From Pseudomonas sp. TTU2014-080ASC (lineage in GTDB: Bacteria > Pseudomonadota > Gammaproteobacteria > Pseudomonadales > Pseudomonadaceae): a stretch of 64,000 nt of DNA. The notes under the pieces are model-generated. The model saw nothing but the letters and a program-made list of their open reading frames with translations, ran no database searches and was not told the DNA's origin. Both the position numbers and the translations under genes were made by a program. Shown here piece after piece: positions 53,284 to 62,783 of the stretch (its first letter is position 1; every line of letters begins with the position of its first letter). Where the stretch lies: contig NZ_LKKK01000016.1 in the NCBI RefSeq assembly GCF_001446935.1, positions 62,001 through 126,000 of the forward strand, read 5' to 3'.

Positions 53284-54678
53284 ATGTCCAGTTTCCAGCA
53301 CAGCATTGGCGGCACGACTTACCGCTTTGACAGCATTCGCGAGGTGATGAATAAAGCCAGCCCGGCCCGCTCCGGGGATTATCTGGCAGGCGTTGCAGCC
53401 AGCACGGCAGGGGAACGAGTCGCCGCGCAAATGACGCTGGCGGAAATTCCGCTTAAACAGTTTCTGACTGAAGCGCTGATCCCTTACGAAAGCGACGAAG
53501 TCACCCGGCTGATTATCGACAGCCATGACGCTGCCGCTTTTGCCCCGGTCAGCCACCTCACAGTCGGCGACTTTCGCAACTGGCTGCTCAGCGATGCCGC
53601 CAACGAAGACAGCCTGCGCGCCCTCGCCCCCGGCCTGACGCCGGAAATGGCCGCAGCAGTCTCCAAGATCATGCGCGTGCAAGACTTGGTTTTGGTGGCG
53701 CAAAAAATCCGCGTGGTCAGCCGCTTCCGCAACACCGTTGGCCTGCGCGGACGCATGTCCACGCGCCTGCAACCGAATCACCCGACCGACGCCCCGTCCG
53801 GCATCGCCGCCAGCATTCTCGACGGTCTGCTCTACGGCAACGGTGACGCGGTGATCGGCATCAACCCGGCCACTGACAGCATCAGCACCATCAGCGACAT
53901 GCTGAAAATGCTCGACGCCGTCATCCAGCGTTATGAAATCCCCACCCAGTCCTGCGTGCTGACCCACGTCACCAGCTCCATTGAGGCGATTAACCGGGGC
54001 GTGCCGCTGGATTTGGTGTTTCAGTCGATCGCCGGAACTGAAGCGGCCAACGCCAGTTTCGGTATCAACCTGCAAATTCTTCAGGAAGGCTACGAAGCCG
54101 GGCTGTCGCTCAAGCGCGGCACCGTCGGCAATAACCTGATGTATTTCGAAACAGGCCAGGGCAGCGCCCTTTCCGCCAACGCCCACCATGGCCTCGATCA
54201 GCAAACCTGCGAGGCCCGTGCCTATGCCGTTGCACGCCATTACAAACCGTTTCTGGTGAACACCGTGGTGGGTTTTATCGGCCCGGAATACCTCTACAAC
54301 GGCAAACAGATCATCCGCGCCGGGCTGGAAGATCACTTCTGCGGCAAGTTGCTGGGCCTGCCGATGGGCTGTGACATTTGCTACACCAACCACGCCGAAG
54401 CCGATCAGGACGATATGGACATGCTCCTCAGCCTGCTCGGCATGGCCGGGATCAACTTCATCATGGGCATTCCCGGCTCCGATGACGTGATGCTCAACTA
54501 CCAGACCACCTCCTTCCACGATGCACTTTACGTGCGGCAAACCCTCGGCCTACAAGCCGCGCCGGAATTCGAGAGCTGGCTGCAGCGTATGGGCATTTTC
54601 AACCGAGACGGTGAGCACCTACGCCTGCCTGAGCAACTGCCAGCGGCCTTCCGCCAGGCATTGGCACAACTGAGCTGA
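53284..54678 (+). CDS. eutB: Ethanolamine ammonia-lyase large subunit
   Basis: The adenosylcobalamin enzyme subunit that, with EutC, splits ethanolamine into acetaldehyde and ammonia. The 464 residues match the family length, with RMSTRLQPNHPTDAPSGIAASI, INRGVPLDLVFQSIAGTE and the substrate-binding MGCDICYTNHAEADQDDMD. The ATG at 53284 has AAGGAG upstream; 53248 lies inside the hairpin loop region. No eut microcompartment genes are present, consistent with the short Pseudomonas pathway. The expected acetaldehyde dehydrogenase is not in this window. Confidence 0.96.
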   Translation: MSSFQHSIGGTTYRFDSIREVMNKASPARSGDYLAGVAASTAGERVAAQMTLAEIPLKQFLTEALIPYESDEVTRLIIDSHDAAAFAPVSHLTVGDFRNWLLSDAANEDSLRALAPGLTPEMAAAVSKIMRVQDLVLVAQKIRVVSRFRNTVGLRGRMSTRLQPNHPTDAPSGIAASILDGLLYGNGDAVIGINPATDSISTISDMLKMLDAVIQRYEIPTQSCVLTHVTSSIEAINRGVPLDLVFQSIAGTEAANASFGINLQILQEGYEAGLSLKRGTVGNNLMYFETGQGSALSANAHHGLDQQTCEARAYAVARHYKPFLVNTVVGFIGPEYLYNGKQIIRAGLEDHFCGKLLGLPMGCDICYTNHAEADQDDMDMLLSLLGMAGINFIMGIPGSDDVMLNYQTTSFHDALYVRQTLGLQAAPEFESWLQRMGIFNRDGEHLRLPEQLPAAFRQALAQLS

Positions 54679-54688
54679 GGATGCCGAG

Positions 54689-55501
54689 ATGACTGACAAG
54701 AAAGCCCCCGACGTCGCCATCGCCAACCCCTGGCAACAGCTGCGCGAACTGACACCGGCCCGCATCGCCCTTGGTCGCGCCGGCACCAGCCTGCCGACCC
54801 GTCCGTTGCTTGAGTTTCAATACGCCCATGCTCAGGCCCGCGATGCCGTACACCTGCCGTTTGATCACGCGGCGTTAAGCGCAGAACTGACTGGGCTGAA
54901 TCTGCAAAGCCTGCAGCTGCACAGCGCCGCAAAAGACCGCGACACCTACCTGCAACGCCCGGATCTGGGACGCAAGCTGGATGAAGAGTCCGCCACGCTA
55001 CTGGATCGGCATGGCGCCGAACAAAGCGCTGGCTACGATCTGGCAATCGTCGTGGCGGACGGACTGTCTGCCTTGGCGGTTCAGCACCATGCGTTACCGA
55101 TGATCGAGCGCATCCGCGAGATGGCCACGCAGGAAGGCTGGAGCCTTGCTCCCATCGCATTGGTACAACAAGGCCGCGTCGCCGCGGCCGATGAAGTGGC
55201 CGAGCGCCTGGGCGCACGCATGGTGATCATGCTGATCGGTGAACGTCCGGGCCTCAGCTCGCCGGACAGCCTGGGGCTGTATTTCACCTATGCTCCCAAG
55301 GTCGGCCGCACCGACGCTGACCGAAACTGCATTTCCAACATCCGTCTTGAAGGTCTGAGCTACACCATGGCCAGCCACCGCCTGCTTTACTTGCTGCGCG
55401 AGGCCAGTAAGCGGCAACTCTCAGGCGTCAATCTGAAAGACGAAGCGGAGATTCCATTACTGAACGACGGCCAGAGCGGCAAAAACTTTCTGCTGACGTA
55501 G
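54689..55501 (+). CDS. eutC: Ethanolamine ammonia-lyase small subunit
   Basis: The partner of EutB (270 residues) that holds part of the cobalamin cofactor. The family segments ELTPARIALGRAGTSLPT, RPDLGRKLDEES and MVIMLIGERPGLSSPDSLGLY are present. GAGGATGCCGAG precedes the ATG; only 10 bases separate it from eutB. It ends the operon; no clear terminator follows. Confidence 0.95.
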   Translation: MTDKKAPDVAIANPWQQLRELTPARIALGRAGTSLPTRPLLEFQYAHAQARDAVHLPFDHAALSAELTGLNLQSLQLHSAAKDRDTYLQRPDLGRKLDEESATLLDRHGAEQSAGYDLAIVVADGLSALAVQHHALPMIERIREMATQEGWSLAPIALVQQGRVAAADEVAERLGARMVIMLIGERPGLSSPDSLGLYFTYAPKVGRTDADRNCISNIRLEGLSYTMASHRLLYLLREASKRQLSGVNLKDEAEIPLLNDGQSGKNFLLT

Positions 55502-55605
55502 CGCTGCAAAAAATAACAAAGCAAACGCTTGGTTGGGTTGTACAGTAGTTCCGCAAACGGCAACCTCACTTAGCGCTGAAGCCCCTAGAAGCCGGAGGAT
55601 CATTA

Positions 55606-56073
55606 ATGCGAATTGTGCAAGCCACCCTTGAGCATTTGGACCAACTCACGCCCCTGTTCGTCGACTACCGCGAACTGTTCGGGCAGATCCCTTACCCGGA
55701 CTCTTCGCGCAAATTTCTGGAAAACCGCATCAAGCGCAAAGAATCAATCATCTACCTGGCCCTGCCGGATGACGACGACAAGATTCTTGGCTTTTGCCAG
55801 CTCTACCCGAGCTATTCCTCGCTGTCGCTCAAGCGCGTATGGATTCTCAACGACATCTACGTCGCCCAGGACGCCCGCCGCCAACTGGTCGCCGACCGCC
55901 TGATCCAACAAGCTAAACAGATGGCCAAAGAGACCAACGCCGTGCGGCTGCGCGTGGCCTCCAGCGTGAACAACGAGGTGGCACACAAGCTCTATCAGTC
56001 CATCGGCTTTGTTGAGGACAACGAGTTCAAGAGCTTTGTCTTGCCGATTACTGAAGACTACACAGCGGGCTGA
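55606..56073 (+). CDS. GNAT-family N-acetyltransferase
   Basis: A 155-residue acetyltransferase with the GNAT layout: VWILNDIYVAQDARRQLVADRLIQQAKQMA supplies the acetyl-CoA pyrophosphate-binding loop (R-R-Q-L-V-A variant of Q/RxxGxA) and NNEVAHKLYQSIGFVEDNEF the final strand-helix. The substrate is unknown. GGAG precedes the ATG by about nine bases. The homologue next to eutC is conserved in Pseudomonas. Its end overlaps the convergent LysR gene by 16 bases. Confidence 0.87.
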   Translation: MRIVQATLEHLDQLTPLFVDYRELFGQIPYPDSSRKFLENRIKRKESIIYLALPDDDDKILGFCQLYPSYSSLSLKRVWILNDIYVAQDARRQLVADRLIQQAKQMAKETNAVRLRVASSVNNEVAHKLYQSIGFVEDNEFKSFVLPITEDYTAG

Positions 56074-56987
56074 TCACCAACCTGCGCCTGACAGATGTCC
56101 ACTATCAGCTCGCGTAGCCAGTGCTGGGCGGCGTCACCTTCGCGCCGCTGATGCCAGACCAATTGAAAATCGAACGGACTGATTTCGAACGGTGGCTCAA
56201 AACGTGTAAGACGCGTGTCTTGAGCCAGCGACGCCAGATTGCGCTCAGCAACCGTCAGGATCAGATCGGTTCCGGCAATCAACTCATTAGCCACACTCCA
56301 GTGTGGCAACTGCACAGCAATGCGCCGCTGCACGCCAGCCTGAGCCAGCGCCTGTTCAATCTCGTTCTCCGCAGCCGAACGCGTCGCCACCAACACATGG
56401 GGCCGGGCCAGCCAGTCCGCCTGACTAAGCGCTGATCCTTGCGGCACCGTTGCAGCATCTGCCACACACACGAAGCGCTCTTCGAATAACGTCTGCATAC
56501 GCAGGCGGCCACTGAGCCTGCCGGGGAATACGCCCAGCGCCATATCCACCTCACCATCTGTTACATCCGCCAGCATGGCTTCCCGGCTGCCGTAACTGAC
56601 CAGCAGATCAATCCCCGGTGCCACCTGACGCAACGTCCGGATCAGCGCGGGCAACACCACCCGCGCGCCGTAATCCGACATGGCCAGGCGAAAGCTGTGC
56701 TGAGACTGCGCGGGATCAAACTGCGGCGCGTCCAGTAAATCGCCCACATGGCTCAACGCGCGGTTCAACGCGGGCAGCAACTCCACAGCGCGGGGTGTCA
56801 GCTCCAGCCCACCGGAGCGACGCACCAGCAAGGGGTCATTGAACTGCCGACGCAAGTTGGCCAGCGCATGGCTGACCGCTGGCTGACTGCGGTGCAGACG
56901 CAGCGCTGCGCGGGAGATGTGCCTCTCCTCCAACAACGCCTGCAAGGTGACCAAGAGATTCAGGTCTACTGAACGCGGATTATTCAT
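56058..56987 (-). CDS. LysR-family transcriptional regulator
   Basis: A 309-residue regulator with an N-terminal winged helix (LVTLQALLEERHISRAALRLHRSQPAVSHALANLRRQF) and a C-terminal effector domain (about 90-300) of the NodD/SyrM-like PBP2 type. It is divergent from the YdcZ-MFP-RND operon with about 90 AT-rich bases between them, so that operon is the likely target. The intergenic region contains TAACGAAT and TTACGAAT repeats that could be binding half-sites. The effector is unknown. Confidence 0.88.
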   Translation of the reverse strand: MNNPRSVDLNLLVTLQALLEERHISRAALRLHRSQPAVSHALANLRRQFNDPLLVRRSGGLELTPRAVELLPALNRALSHVGDLLDAPQFDPAQSQHSFRLAMSDYGARVVLPALIRTLRQVAPGIDLLVSYGSREAMLADVTDGEVDMALGVFPGRLSGRLRMQTLFEERFVCVADAATVPQGSALSQADWLARPHVLVATRSAAENEIEQALAQAGVQRRIAVQLPHWSVANELIAGTDLILTVAERNLASLAQDTRLTRFEPPFEISPFDFQLVWHQRREGDAAQHWLRELIVDICQAQVGDQPAV

Positions 56988-57080
56988 TTAACGAATACCC
57001 AATCTGCACATTACGAATTTCCATTCAATTTTCTGATAGCCAAGACTAGCTCCAATCTTCCCTGCATGGAGCGCAAACCT

Positions 57081-57635
57081 ATGAACGGCTCACTCTCAAC
57101 ACCCGCCATCCTGCTGGGTGGCGCAGCCCTGGTAGCCGGCGCGCTGGTGCCGTTCCAGGCCGGCAGTAATGCCGCGCTGGGCCGCACGCTGGGCCATCCG
57201 CTGTGGGCGACGCTGGTTTCATTGCTGATCAGTTTGCTGGTGTTATTGCCGGTTCTGCTGAGCTTGCGAGTACCTGCCCCGCTGCTGGGGCAGGCAGGGC
57301 AACTGCCGTTCTGGGGCTGGCTGGGCGGTGTGGCGGGCGTGATCTACATCAGCGCGGCCTTGCTGCTAACACCTCGCTTGGGGGCAACTGGCTTTATCGT
57401 GTGCGTCATTGCCGGGCAAATGCTGGCGTCGTTGCTGATTGACCACTTCGGTTTGATGGGCCTGCCGCTTAAAGAAATCAACCTCGGGCGTGTGGGCGGA
57501 GTGTTGTTGATTCTGCTCGGCATGCTTGTGGTGCAGTGGAGCTCTCAGCCCAGAACCACCGAGCCGCCTCAGGCCATCAATGCGACTCATCACGTTGAGC
57601 TGTCGGAGGGCCGCGATCAGAGGTCCTCACAATGA
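57081..57635 (+). CDS. YdcZ-like (DUF606) DMT-family membrane protein
   Basis: A 184-residue membrane protein with about five membrane segments; AALVAGALVPFQAGSNAALGRTLGHPLWATLVSLL is the DUF606/YdcZ start. The drug/metabolite transporter superfamily relation suggests small-molecule export. The ATG at 57081 has GGAG about nine bases upstream; a second in-frame ATG at 57066 overlaps that site. It overlaps the efflux adaptor gene by 4 bases, so it forms part of the LysR-controlled efflux operon, which is unusual for this family. Confidence 0.82.
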   Translation: MNGSLSTPAILLGGAALVAGALVPFQAGSNAALGRTLGHPLWATLVSLLISLLVLLPVLLSLRVPAPLLGQAGQLPFWGWLGGVAGVIYISAALLLTPRLGATGFIVCVIAGQMLASLLIDHFGLMGLPLKEINLGRVGGVLLILLGMLVVQWSSQPRTTEPPQAINATHHVELSEGRDQRSSQ

Positions 57636-58726
57636 AAAAAGGGCTCGTTATTGGCTTGCTCGGCATTGCCGTATTGGCAGGGGTGGCACTTACCTACGAA
57701 GCCAATCAGGAGCCCCCCCAGCAGGCCGCTCAGACCAAGGTGCAAGTGGCCTTAGCCACCGCTCAAAACAGCGTTCTGCCGCACTACTACAGCAGCGTGG
57801 GCACGCTTGAGGCGAGCCAGCAAGTCATCGTCACAGCAGAGTTAGGCGGGCGAATTGCCCAGCTGCATTTCGATTCCGGGCAGGCAGTAAAAAAAGGTCA
57901 GCTGTTGGTGACGCTCAATACCGAGACCGAGCTAGCCCAACAGGCCCGTCTAACAGCCGTACTGCGCAACGCGGAACAACGCCTTAAGCGCATCCGCCAG
58001 CTACTCCCCAGTGGCGCGGCGCCCCGTGAGCAAGGCGATCAGGCCTTGGCTGACCGTGATGCGGCAGCTGCTGAATTGAAACAAATCAGCGCCGTGATCG
58101 CACAGAAAACAATCCGCGCACCCTTTGATGGGCAAGCCGGTATTCGCCAAGTGAATTTAGGTCAATACCTCTACCCCGGCGATCCTATTACCAGCCTCAG
58201 TGACAATCAGCACCTGCGCGTAAACTTTTCATTGGATGAAAGCACCAGCGCCGAGTTAAGCAAGGAGCAGCAGGTCGAACTGCAGGTTCGCGCCCTGCCC
58301 GGCCAACAGTTCAAGGCCCGCATCATCAGCATCGACCCCATCCTTGATGAAAACCGTCAGACCCGCTTGCAAGCCATTCTTGAAGATCAGCATCCAACGC
58401 TACGCTCTGGCATGTTTGCTGAGGTCCGCGTGCGCCGCCCACAACAACAGCCCAGCCTCAACGTTCCACGCACAGCGGTTACGGCAACGGCCTACGGCAA
58501 AGTGGTGTTTGTCGTCCGCGACGCAGGCGAGGGCTTGCACGTACAGCGTGTACTGGTGACAACCGGCAGCAGTTATGCCGACAGTATTGAGATCTCTCAG
58601 GGCCTCAACCCCGGCGATCAAGTAGTGGTTTCCGGGCAGATCAAACTCAGCGATGGCACCCCAATTGAGGCAGTATCAAGCAATGCCCTGGAGCCAACGC
58701 AAGCTGCAATTGAGCCCCGGCCATGA
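57632..58726 (+). CDS. RND efflux periplasmic adaptor (MFP)
   Basis: The periplasmic linker of a tripartite RND pump (364 residues). An N-terminal membrane anchor or uncleaved signal (about 5-23) is followed by the first lipoyl half (VIVTAELGGRIAQLHFDSGQAVKKGQLL), a short alpha-hairpin, the second lipoyl half (IRAPFDGQAGIRQVNLGQYL), and the beta-barrel and membrane-proximal domains. There is no lipobox, unlike MexA. Overlapping starts couple it to YdcZ before and the pump after. No outer-membrane factor gene is nearby, so a shared channel such as OprM is probably used. Confidence 0.93.
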   Translation: MKKGLVIGLLGIAVLAGVALTYEANQEPPQQAAQTKVQVALATAQNSVLPHYYSSVGTLEASQQVIVTAELGGRIAQLHFDSGQAVKKGQLLVTLNTETELAQQARLTAVLRNAEQRLKRIRQLLPSGAAPREQGDQALADRDAAAAELKQISAVIAQKTIRAPFDGQAGIRQVNLGQYLYPGDPITSLSDNQHLRVNFSLDESTSAELSKEQQVELQVRALPGQQFKARIISIDPILDENRQTRLQAILEDQHPTLRSGMFAEVRVRRPQQQPSLNVPRTAVTATAYGKVVFVVRDAGEGLHVQRVLVTTGSSYADSIEISQGLNPGDQVVVSGQIKLSDGTPIEAVSSNALEPTQAAIEPRP

Positions 58727-61700
58727 CCTTTACTGATCTGTTTATCCGCCGCCCGGTTTTGTCGCTGGTGGTTAACGCCCTGCTTCTGTTGCTAGGTCTG
58801 CTCGCGCTGGATCGCCTGCCCATCCGCCAGTACCCGCAACTGGAAAACGCTACCATCACTGTCACCACCGAATACCCCGGTGCGCCTGCTGATCTGATTC
58901 AGGGGTTTATCAGCCAACCCATTGCCCAGTCGCTGGCCTCGGTCGAGGGCGTGGATTACATGAGCAGCAGCTCCGTGCTGGGCTTGAGCACCATCAATGT
59001 ACGCCTGCGATTGGGGCAAGACTCCAACGTCGCCCTGAGCGAAGTGATGGCCAAGGTTAATCAGGTGGGTTACCGCCTGCCGGAGCAGGCTTACGCCCCG
59101 GTTATCGAACGCTCCAGTGGCGACACCACTGCCGTCGCTTATGTCGGTTTCTCCAGCGCAGACCTGCCGGTTTCTGCACTGACCGATTATTTATCCCGGG
59201 CCATTGAACCATCCCTGTCATCCATTGAGGGGGTCGCCAAGATTCAGGTCTTCGGCGGCCAGCGGCAGGCCATGCGCCTGTGGCTCGATCCTGATCGCCT
59301 TGCCGCCCGCGGCCTGACCGCCGAACAAGTCGCACAAGCGATTCAGGCGGAAAACTACCAGGCAGCGCCCGGTAGAATTAAGGGCCAATATCAGATCGCG
59401 AATATCCGTATCGACACGGATCTGACCAGCGTCGAACAGTTCCGCGAGATGGTGATCCACAGCGACGCCAACGGTCTGGTTCGGGTTAAAGATGTAGGTA
59501 ACGTGGAGCTGGGCTCTGCCTCTACTGAGACCAGCGCGCTCATGGACGGCAAGCCTGCCGTGCACATCGGGCTGTTTGCTGCACCTCTCGGTAACCCGCT
59601 GGTGATCGTGGACGGCATCAAACAACGCCTTGAAGACATCCGTAAAAACCTGCCGCCGGGGGTTAAGGTCGAACTGGCCTTCGAGACCGCCCGTTTCATT
59701 CAGGCGTCTATCGACGAGGTGGTAAAAACCCTGATTGAAGCGATGGTAATTGTGGTGTTGGTCATCTACTTCTGCCTCGGCTCGTTCCGTACCGTGCTGA
59801 TCCCGCTGGTGACAATCCCGCTGTCGATGCTTGGCGCTGCCAGCCTGATGCTCGCCTTTGGCTTCAGCGTCAATCTGCTCACCCTGCTAGCAATGGTGCT
59901 GGCCATCGGGCTGGTGGTGGACGATGCCATCGTCGTGGTGGAAAACACCCACCGGCTTATCAGCGAAGGAAAATCACCGGTGATCGCAGCCCTGCTCGGT
60001 GCCCGCGAGGTGACCGGACCGGTCATCGCCATGACCCTAACCCTGGCAGCGGTCTACGCCCCAATTGGCTTTATGAGCGGGCTGACTGGCGCGCTGTTCC
60101 GCGAATTCGCCCTGAGCCTGGCGGGTGCCGTGATCATCTCCGGCATTGTCGCCCTGACCCTGTCGCCGGTTATGTCATCCCTGTTACTCAATCACGATGA
60201 CGACAGCTATGTGGCCCGCCAAGCCAACCGCTTTTTCGACTGGCTGACTCACCATTACGCCCGCTTACTGGAGCACACCCTGAACCAGCGCCTGCTGATC
60301 TGCCTGCTGGCAATCGCGGTGTTTATCAGCCTGCCGTGGCTGTATCAAAAGACGCAGCGTGAACTCGCCCCGGTGGAGGATCAGGCCAGCATTCTCACCG
60401 TCATCAAGGCGCCTCAGTACGCCAACTTAGAGTACAGCGAGCGCTTCTCCTTGAAACTTGATGAGGTGTTTCAAACGCTGCCGGAGACCACCAGCCGCTG
60501 GATCATCAACGGCACCGACGGCCCAGCCAACAGTTTTGGCGGCATCAACCTGACTGAGTGGAAAGGCCGTGAACGAGACGCCTCCTCCATCCAAAACGAC
60601 CTGCAACAAAAAGTGAATGCTGTCGAAGGCACCAACATCTTTGCCTTCCAACTACCCGCGCTACCCGGATCTACAGGCGGCATGCCGATACAGTTGGTGC
60701 TGCAATCACCGCTGGACTTCAACAGCCTGTTCGATGCCATGGAAAACCTCAAGCAACAGGCTCGGGACAGCGGCCTGTTTGCCGTGGTGGACAGTGACCT
60801 GGAGTTCAACACACCCCTTGTGAAGATTTCAGTCGACCGCGACAAAGCTAATCTGCTGGGCATCAGCATGCAGTCGATTGCTGAGTCGCTGGCTGTGTTG
60901 GTAGGGGAAAACTACGTCAACCGCTTCGGACTGCTTGGCCACTCCTATGACGTCATCCCGCAAAGCATCCGCGAAGCGCGCCTGAACGCTGAAAGCCTCA
61001 GCGAGCAACGTATCCGCACTCGCAATGGTGAGTTAGTGCCACTGTCTGCAGTGGTACGCCTTGAACAAACCGTCGAACCTAACAAGCTCAACCAATTCAA
61101 CCAACAGAACTCAGCCACCCTACAAGCCATCCCCGCGCCGGGTGTGTCCATGGGCCAAGCCGTAACAGCGCTTGAACAGGCCATGCAATCGCTGCCACCG
61201 GGCTTTAGCCATGACTGGCTCGCCGACTCCCGCCAATACACGCAAGAAGGCAATACGCTGGTACTGACCTTTCTGTTTGCGATCATCGTCATTTATCTGG
61301 TGCTGGCCGCACAGTTCGAGAGCCTCGTCGACCCGCTGATCATTCTGCTCACTGTCCCCCTGTCAATGTGCGGTGCGTTGCTGCCGCTGGCTTTGGGCCT
61401 GACCACGCTGAATATCTACACACAAATCGGCTTAGTGACCTTGATTGGCCTGATCAGCAAGCACGGTATTTTGATGATCGCCTTTGCCAATGAAACCCAA
61501 CTCCACAACCAGCTGGACCGCCACGCCGCCATTCTGCATGCCGCCAAAATCCGCCTGCGACCTATTCTGATGACCACCGCTGCCATGGTCGTCGGCCTCA
61601 CCCCACTGCTGTTCGCCTCCGGCGCCGGGGCACAGAGTCGGCAAGGGCTGAGTCTGGTCATCATTTGCGGCATGTTGATTGGCACAGCGTTTACCCTCTT

Positions 61701-61794
61701 CGTACTGCCAACGGTGTACAGCCTGTTGGCCCGCGACCATCGCCACACACAGCAATCGGAGCGGGAACGTGAACTGGCCAACTTCACTCAATAA
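58723..61794 (+). CDS. RND multidrug-type efflux permease (HAE1)
   Basis: The proton-driven inner-membrane pump (1023 residues). It has the twelve-membrane-segment, two-repeat layout of the HAE1 family: N-terminal TDLFIRRPVLSLVVNALLLL, the first large periplasmic loop (about 30-330), the proton-relay motif VVDDAIVVVEN with Asp400 and Asp401, the second loop (about 545-850) and the last segments with RLRPILMTTAAMVVGLTPLL. Its length and sequence look closer to the single-component MdtB/MuxB-like or VexF-like branch than to MexB. Substrates are unknown. It overlaps the adaptor gene by 4 bases. Confidence 0.94.
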   Translation: MTFTDLFIRRPVLSLVVNALLLLLGLLALDRLPIRQYPQLENATITVTTEYPGAPADLIQGFISQPIAQSLASVEGVDYMSSSSVLGLSTINVRLRLGQDSNVALSEVMAKVNQVGYRLPEQAYAPVIERSSGDTTAVAYVGFSSADLPVSALTDYLSRAIEPSLSSIEGVAKIQVFGGQRQAMRLWLDPDRLAARGLTAEQVAQAIQAENYQAAPGRIKGQYQIANIRIDTDLTSVEQFREMVIHSDANGLVRVKDVGNVELGSASTETSALMDGKPAVHIGLFAAPLGNPLVIVDGIKQRLEDIRKNLPPGVKVELAFETARFIQASIDEVVKTLIEAMVIVVLVIYFCLGSFRTVLIPLVTIPLSMLGAASLMLAFGFSVNLLTLLAMVLAIGLVVDDAIVVVENTHRLISEGKSPVIAALLGAREVTGPVIAMTLTLAAVYAPIGFMSGLTGALFREFALSLAGAVIISGIVALTLSPVMSSLLLNHDDDSYVARQANRFFDWLTHHYARLLEHTLNQRLLICLLAIAVFISLPWLYQKTQRELAPVEDQASILTVIKAPQYANLEYSERFSLKLDEVFQTLPETTSRWIINGTDGPANSFGGINLTEWKGRERDASSIQNDLQQKVNAVEGTNIFAFQLPALPGSTGGMPIQLVLQSPLDFNSLFDAMENLKQQARDSGLFAVVDSDLEFNTPLVKISVDRDKANLLGISMQSIAESLAVLVGENYVNRFGLLGHSYDVIPQSIREARLNAESLSEQRIRTRNGELVPLSAVVRLEQTVEPNKLNQFNQQNSATLQAIPAPGVSMGQAVTALEQAMQSLPPGFSHDWLADSRQYTQEGNTLVLTFLFAIIVIYLVLAAQFESLVDPLIILLTVPLSMCGALLPLALGLTTLNIYTQIGLVTLIGLISKHGILMIAFANETQLHNQLDRHAAILHAAKIRLRPILMTTAAMVVGLTPLLFASGAGAQSRQGLSLVIICGMLIGTAFTLFVLPTVYSLLARDHRHTQQSERERELANFTQ

Positions 61795-61865
61795 ACGCAC
61801 CATGACCTTGCCCAGCTAGTGCCCGGCCTTTATGTTGACCGGACCTTTATCAGCCGAGTTGAGCC

Positions 61866-62705
61866 ATGTGGTCATTCCGCGCCTGGCGGCGTCGACGCAT
61901 CCTTGCCCGCAATCCTGTCAGTGCAGAGCTGTGGCGGTCGGTGCTGCATCGCCTACCGATTCTGGATGGGCTTAGTGCAGACGAATTAGAGCGACTACAA
62001 GAGCGGGCCGTGCTGTTTCTCCATGAGAAACACCTCACTGCCCTGCCCGGCGTCAACCTGGATGATCCGGCCCGCTTGCTGCTGGCCGCGCAAGCGCAGT
62101 TACCGCTGCTGCACCTAGCTGATCTGAACTGGTATCAGGGCTTTCACGAAATCGTTATCTACCCGGACGACTTCATCAGCCCGCAGCGCCACCGTGACGC
62201 CAATGGCATCGAACATGAATGGGATGCCGAACACAGCGGCGAAGCCTGGCTACAAGGCCCGGTAATAATGGCCTGGCCCGGTGTAGAAGCGAGCGGCCAG
62301 TGGGACGGCTACAACCTGGTCATCCACGAACTGGCGCATAAGCTGGACATGCTCAACGGCGACGCCAACGGCCTGCCGCCCTTACACAGCAACATGCGCG
62401 TCAGCGACTGGGCTGAGGCCATGCAAAGCGCTTATGACCAGTTGAACGCTCAGCTGGATGCCGACCCGGATGCCGAAACAGCGATTGATCCTTACGCCGC
62501 AGAAGACCCGGGGGAATTCTTTGCCGTCACCAGCGAATACTTCTTCAGCGCCCCCGACCAGTTACACGAGGCCTTTCCGCTCGTCTACAAACAGCTGGCC
62601 CTGTTCTACCGCCAAGCCCCACTGCAGCGCCTGAAACACCTGCAGAAAAGCAGCGCTGACTACCAAAACCCTACTTCCGACAGCTCAACCGCGACCAATG
62701 GCTAG
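61866..62705 (+). CDS. mtfA: MtfA-like zinc peptidase
   Basis: A cytosolic zinc-dependent peptidase of 279 residues of the MtfA family. The active site is HELAH (His154, Glu155, His158) in VIHELAHKLDMLNG, with the distant Glu in EDPGEFFAVTSEYFF. In E. coli, MtfA binds the repressor Mlc and has aminopeptidase activity; Mlc itself is absent from most Pseudomonas, so the partner here must differ. Neighbour to ppa, as often in Pseudomonas. Confidence 0.9.
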   Translation: MWSFRAWRRRRILARNPVSAELWRSVLHRLPILDGLSADELERLQERAVLFLHEKHLTALPGVNLDDPARLLLAAQAQLPLLHLADLNWYQGFHEIVIYPDDFISPQRHRDANGIEHEWDAEHSGEAWLQGPVIMAWPGVEASGQWDGYNLVIHELAHKLDMLNGDANGLPPLHSNMRVSDWAEAMQSAYDQLNAQLDADPDAETAIDPYAAEDPGEFFAVTSEYFFSAPDQLHEAFPLVYKQLALFYRQAPLQRLKHLQKSSADYQNPTSDSSTATNG

Positions 62706-62783
62706 TGATTCCGCCGTAGCATCAGCCTAAGAATGTGCCTATAATCCGCCCCACTTTTTTTGGCCCACACCGGAAGTCGCCCC

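Noticed and set aside
52885..54540. 551-codon open frame on the minus strand
   Set aside because: Lies entirely opposite the end of eat and almost all of eutB, with Ala/Gly/His-rich, family-less product; a mirror frame of high-GC codon use.
55501..55530. A-rich AATAACAA stretch after eutC as an Hfq/Crc site
   Set aside because: Lies after a stop codon and about 90 bases before the next start, not in a ribosome-binding region.
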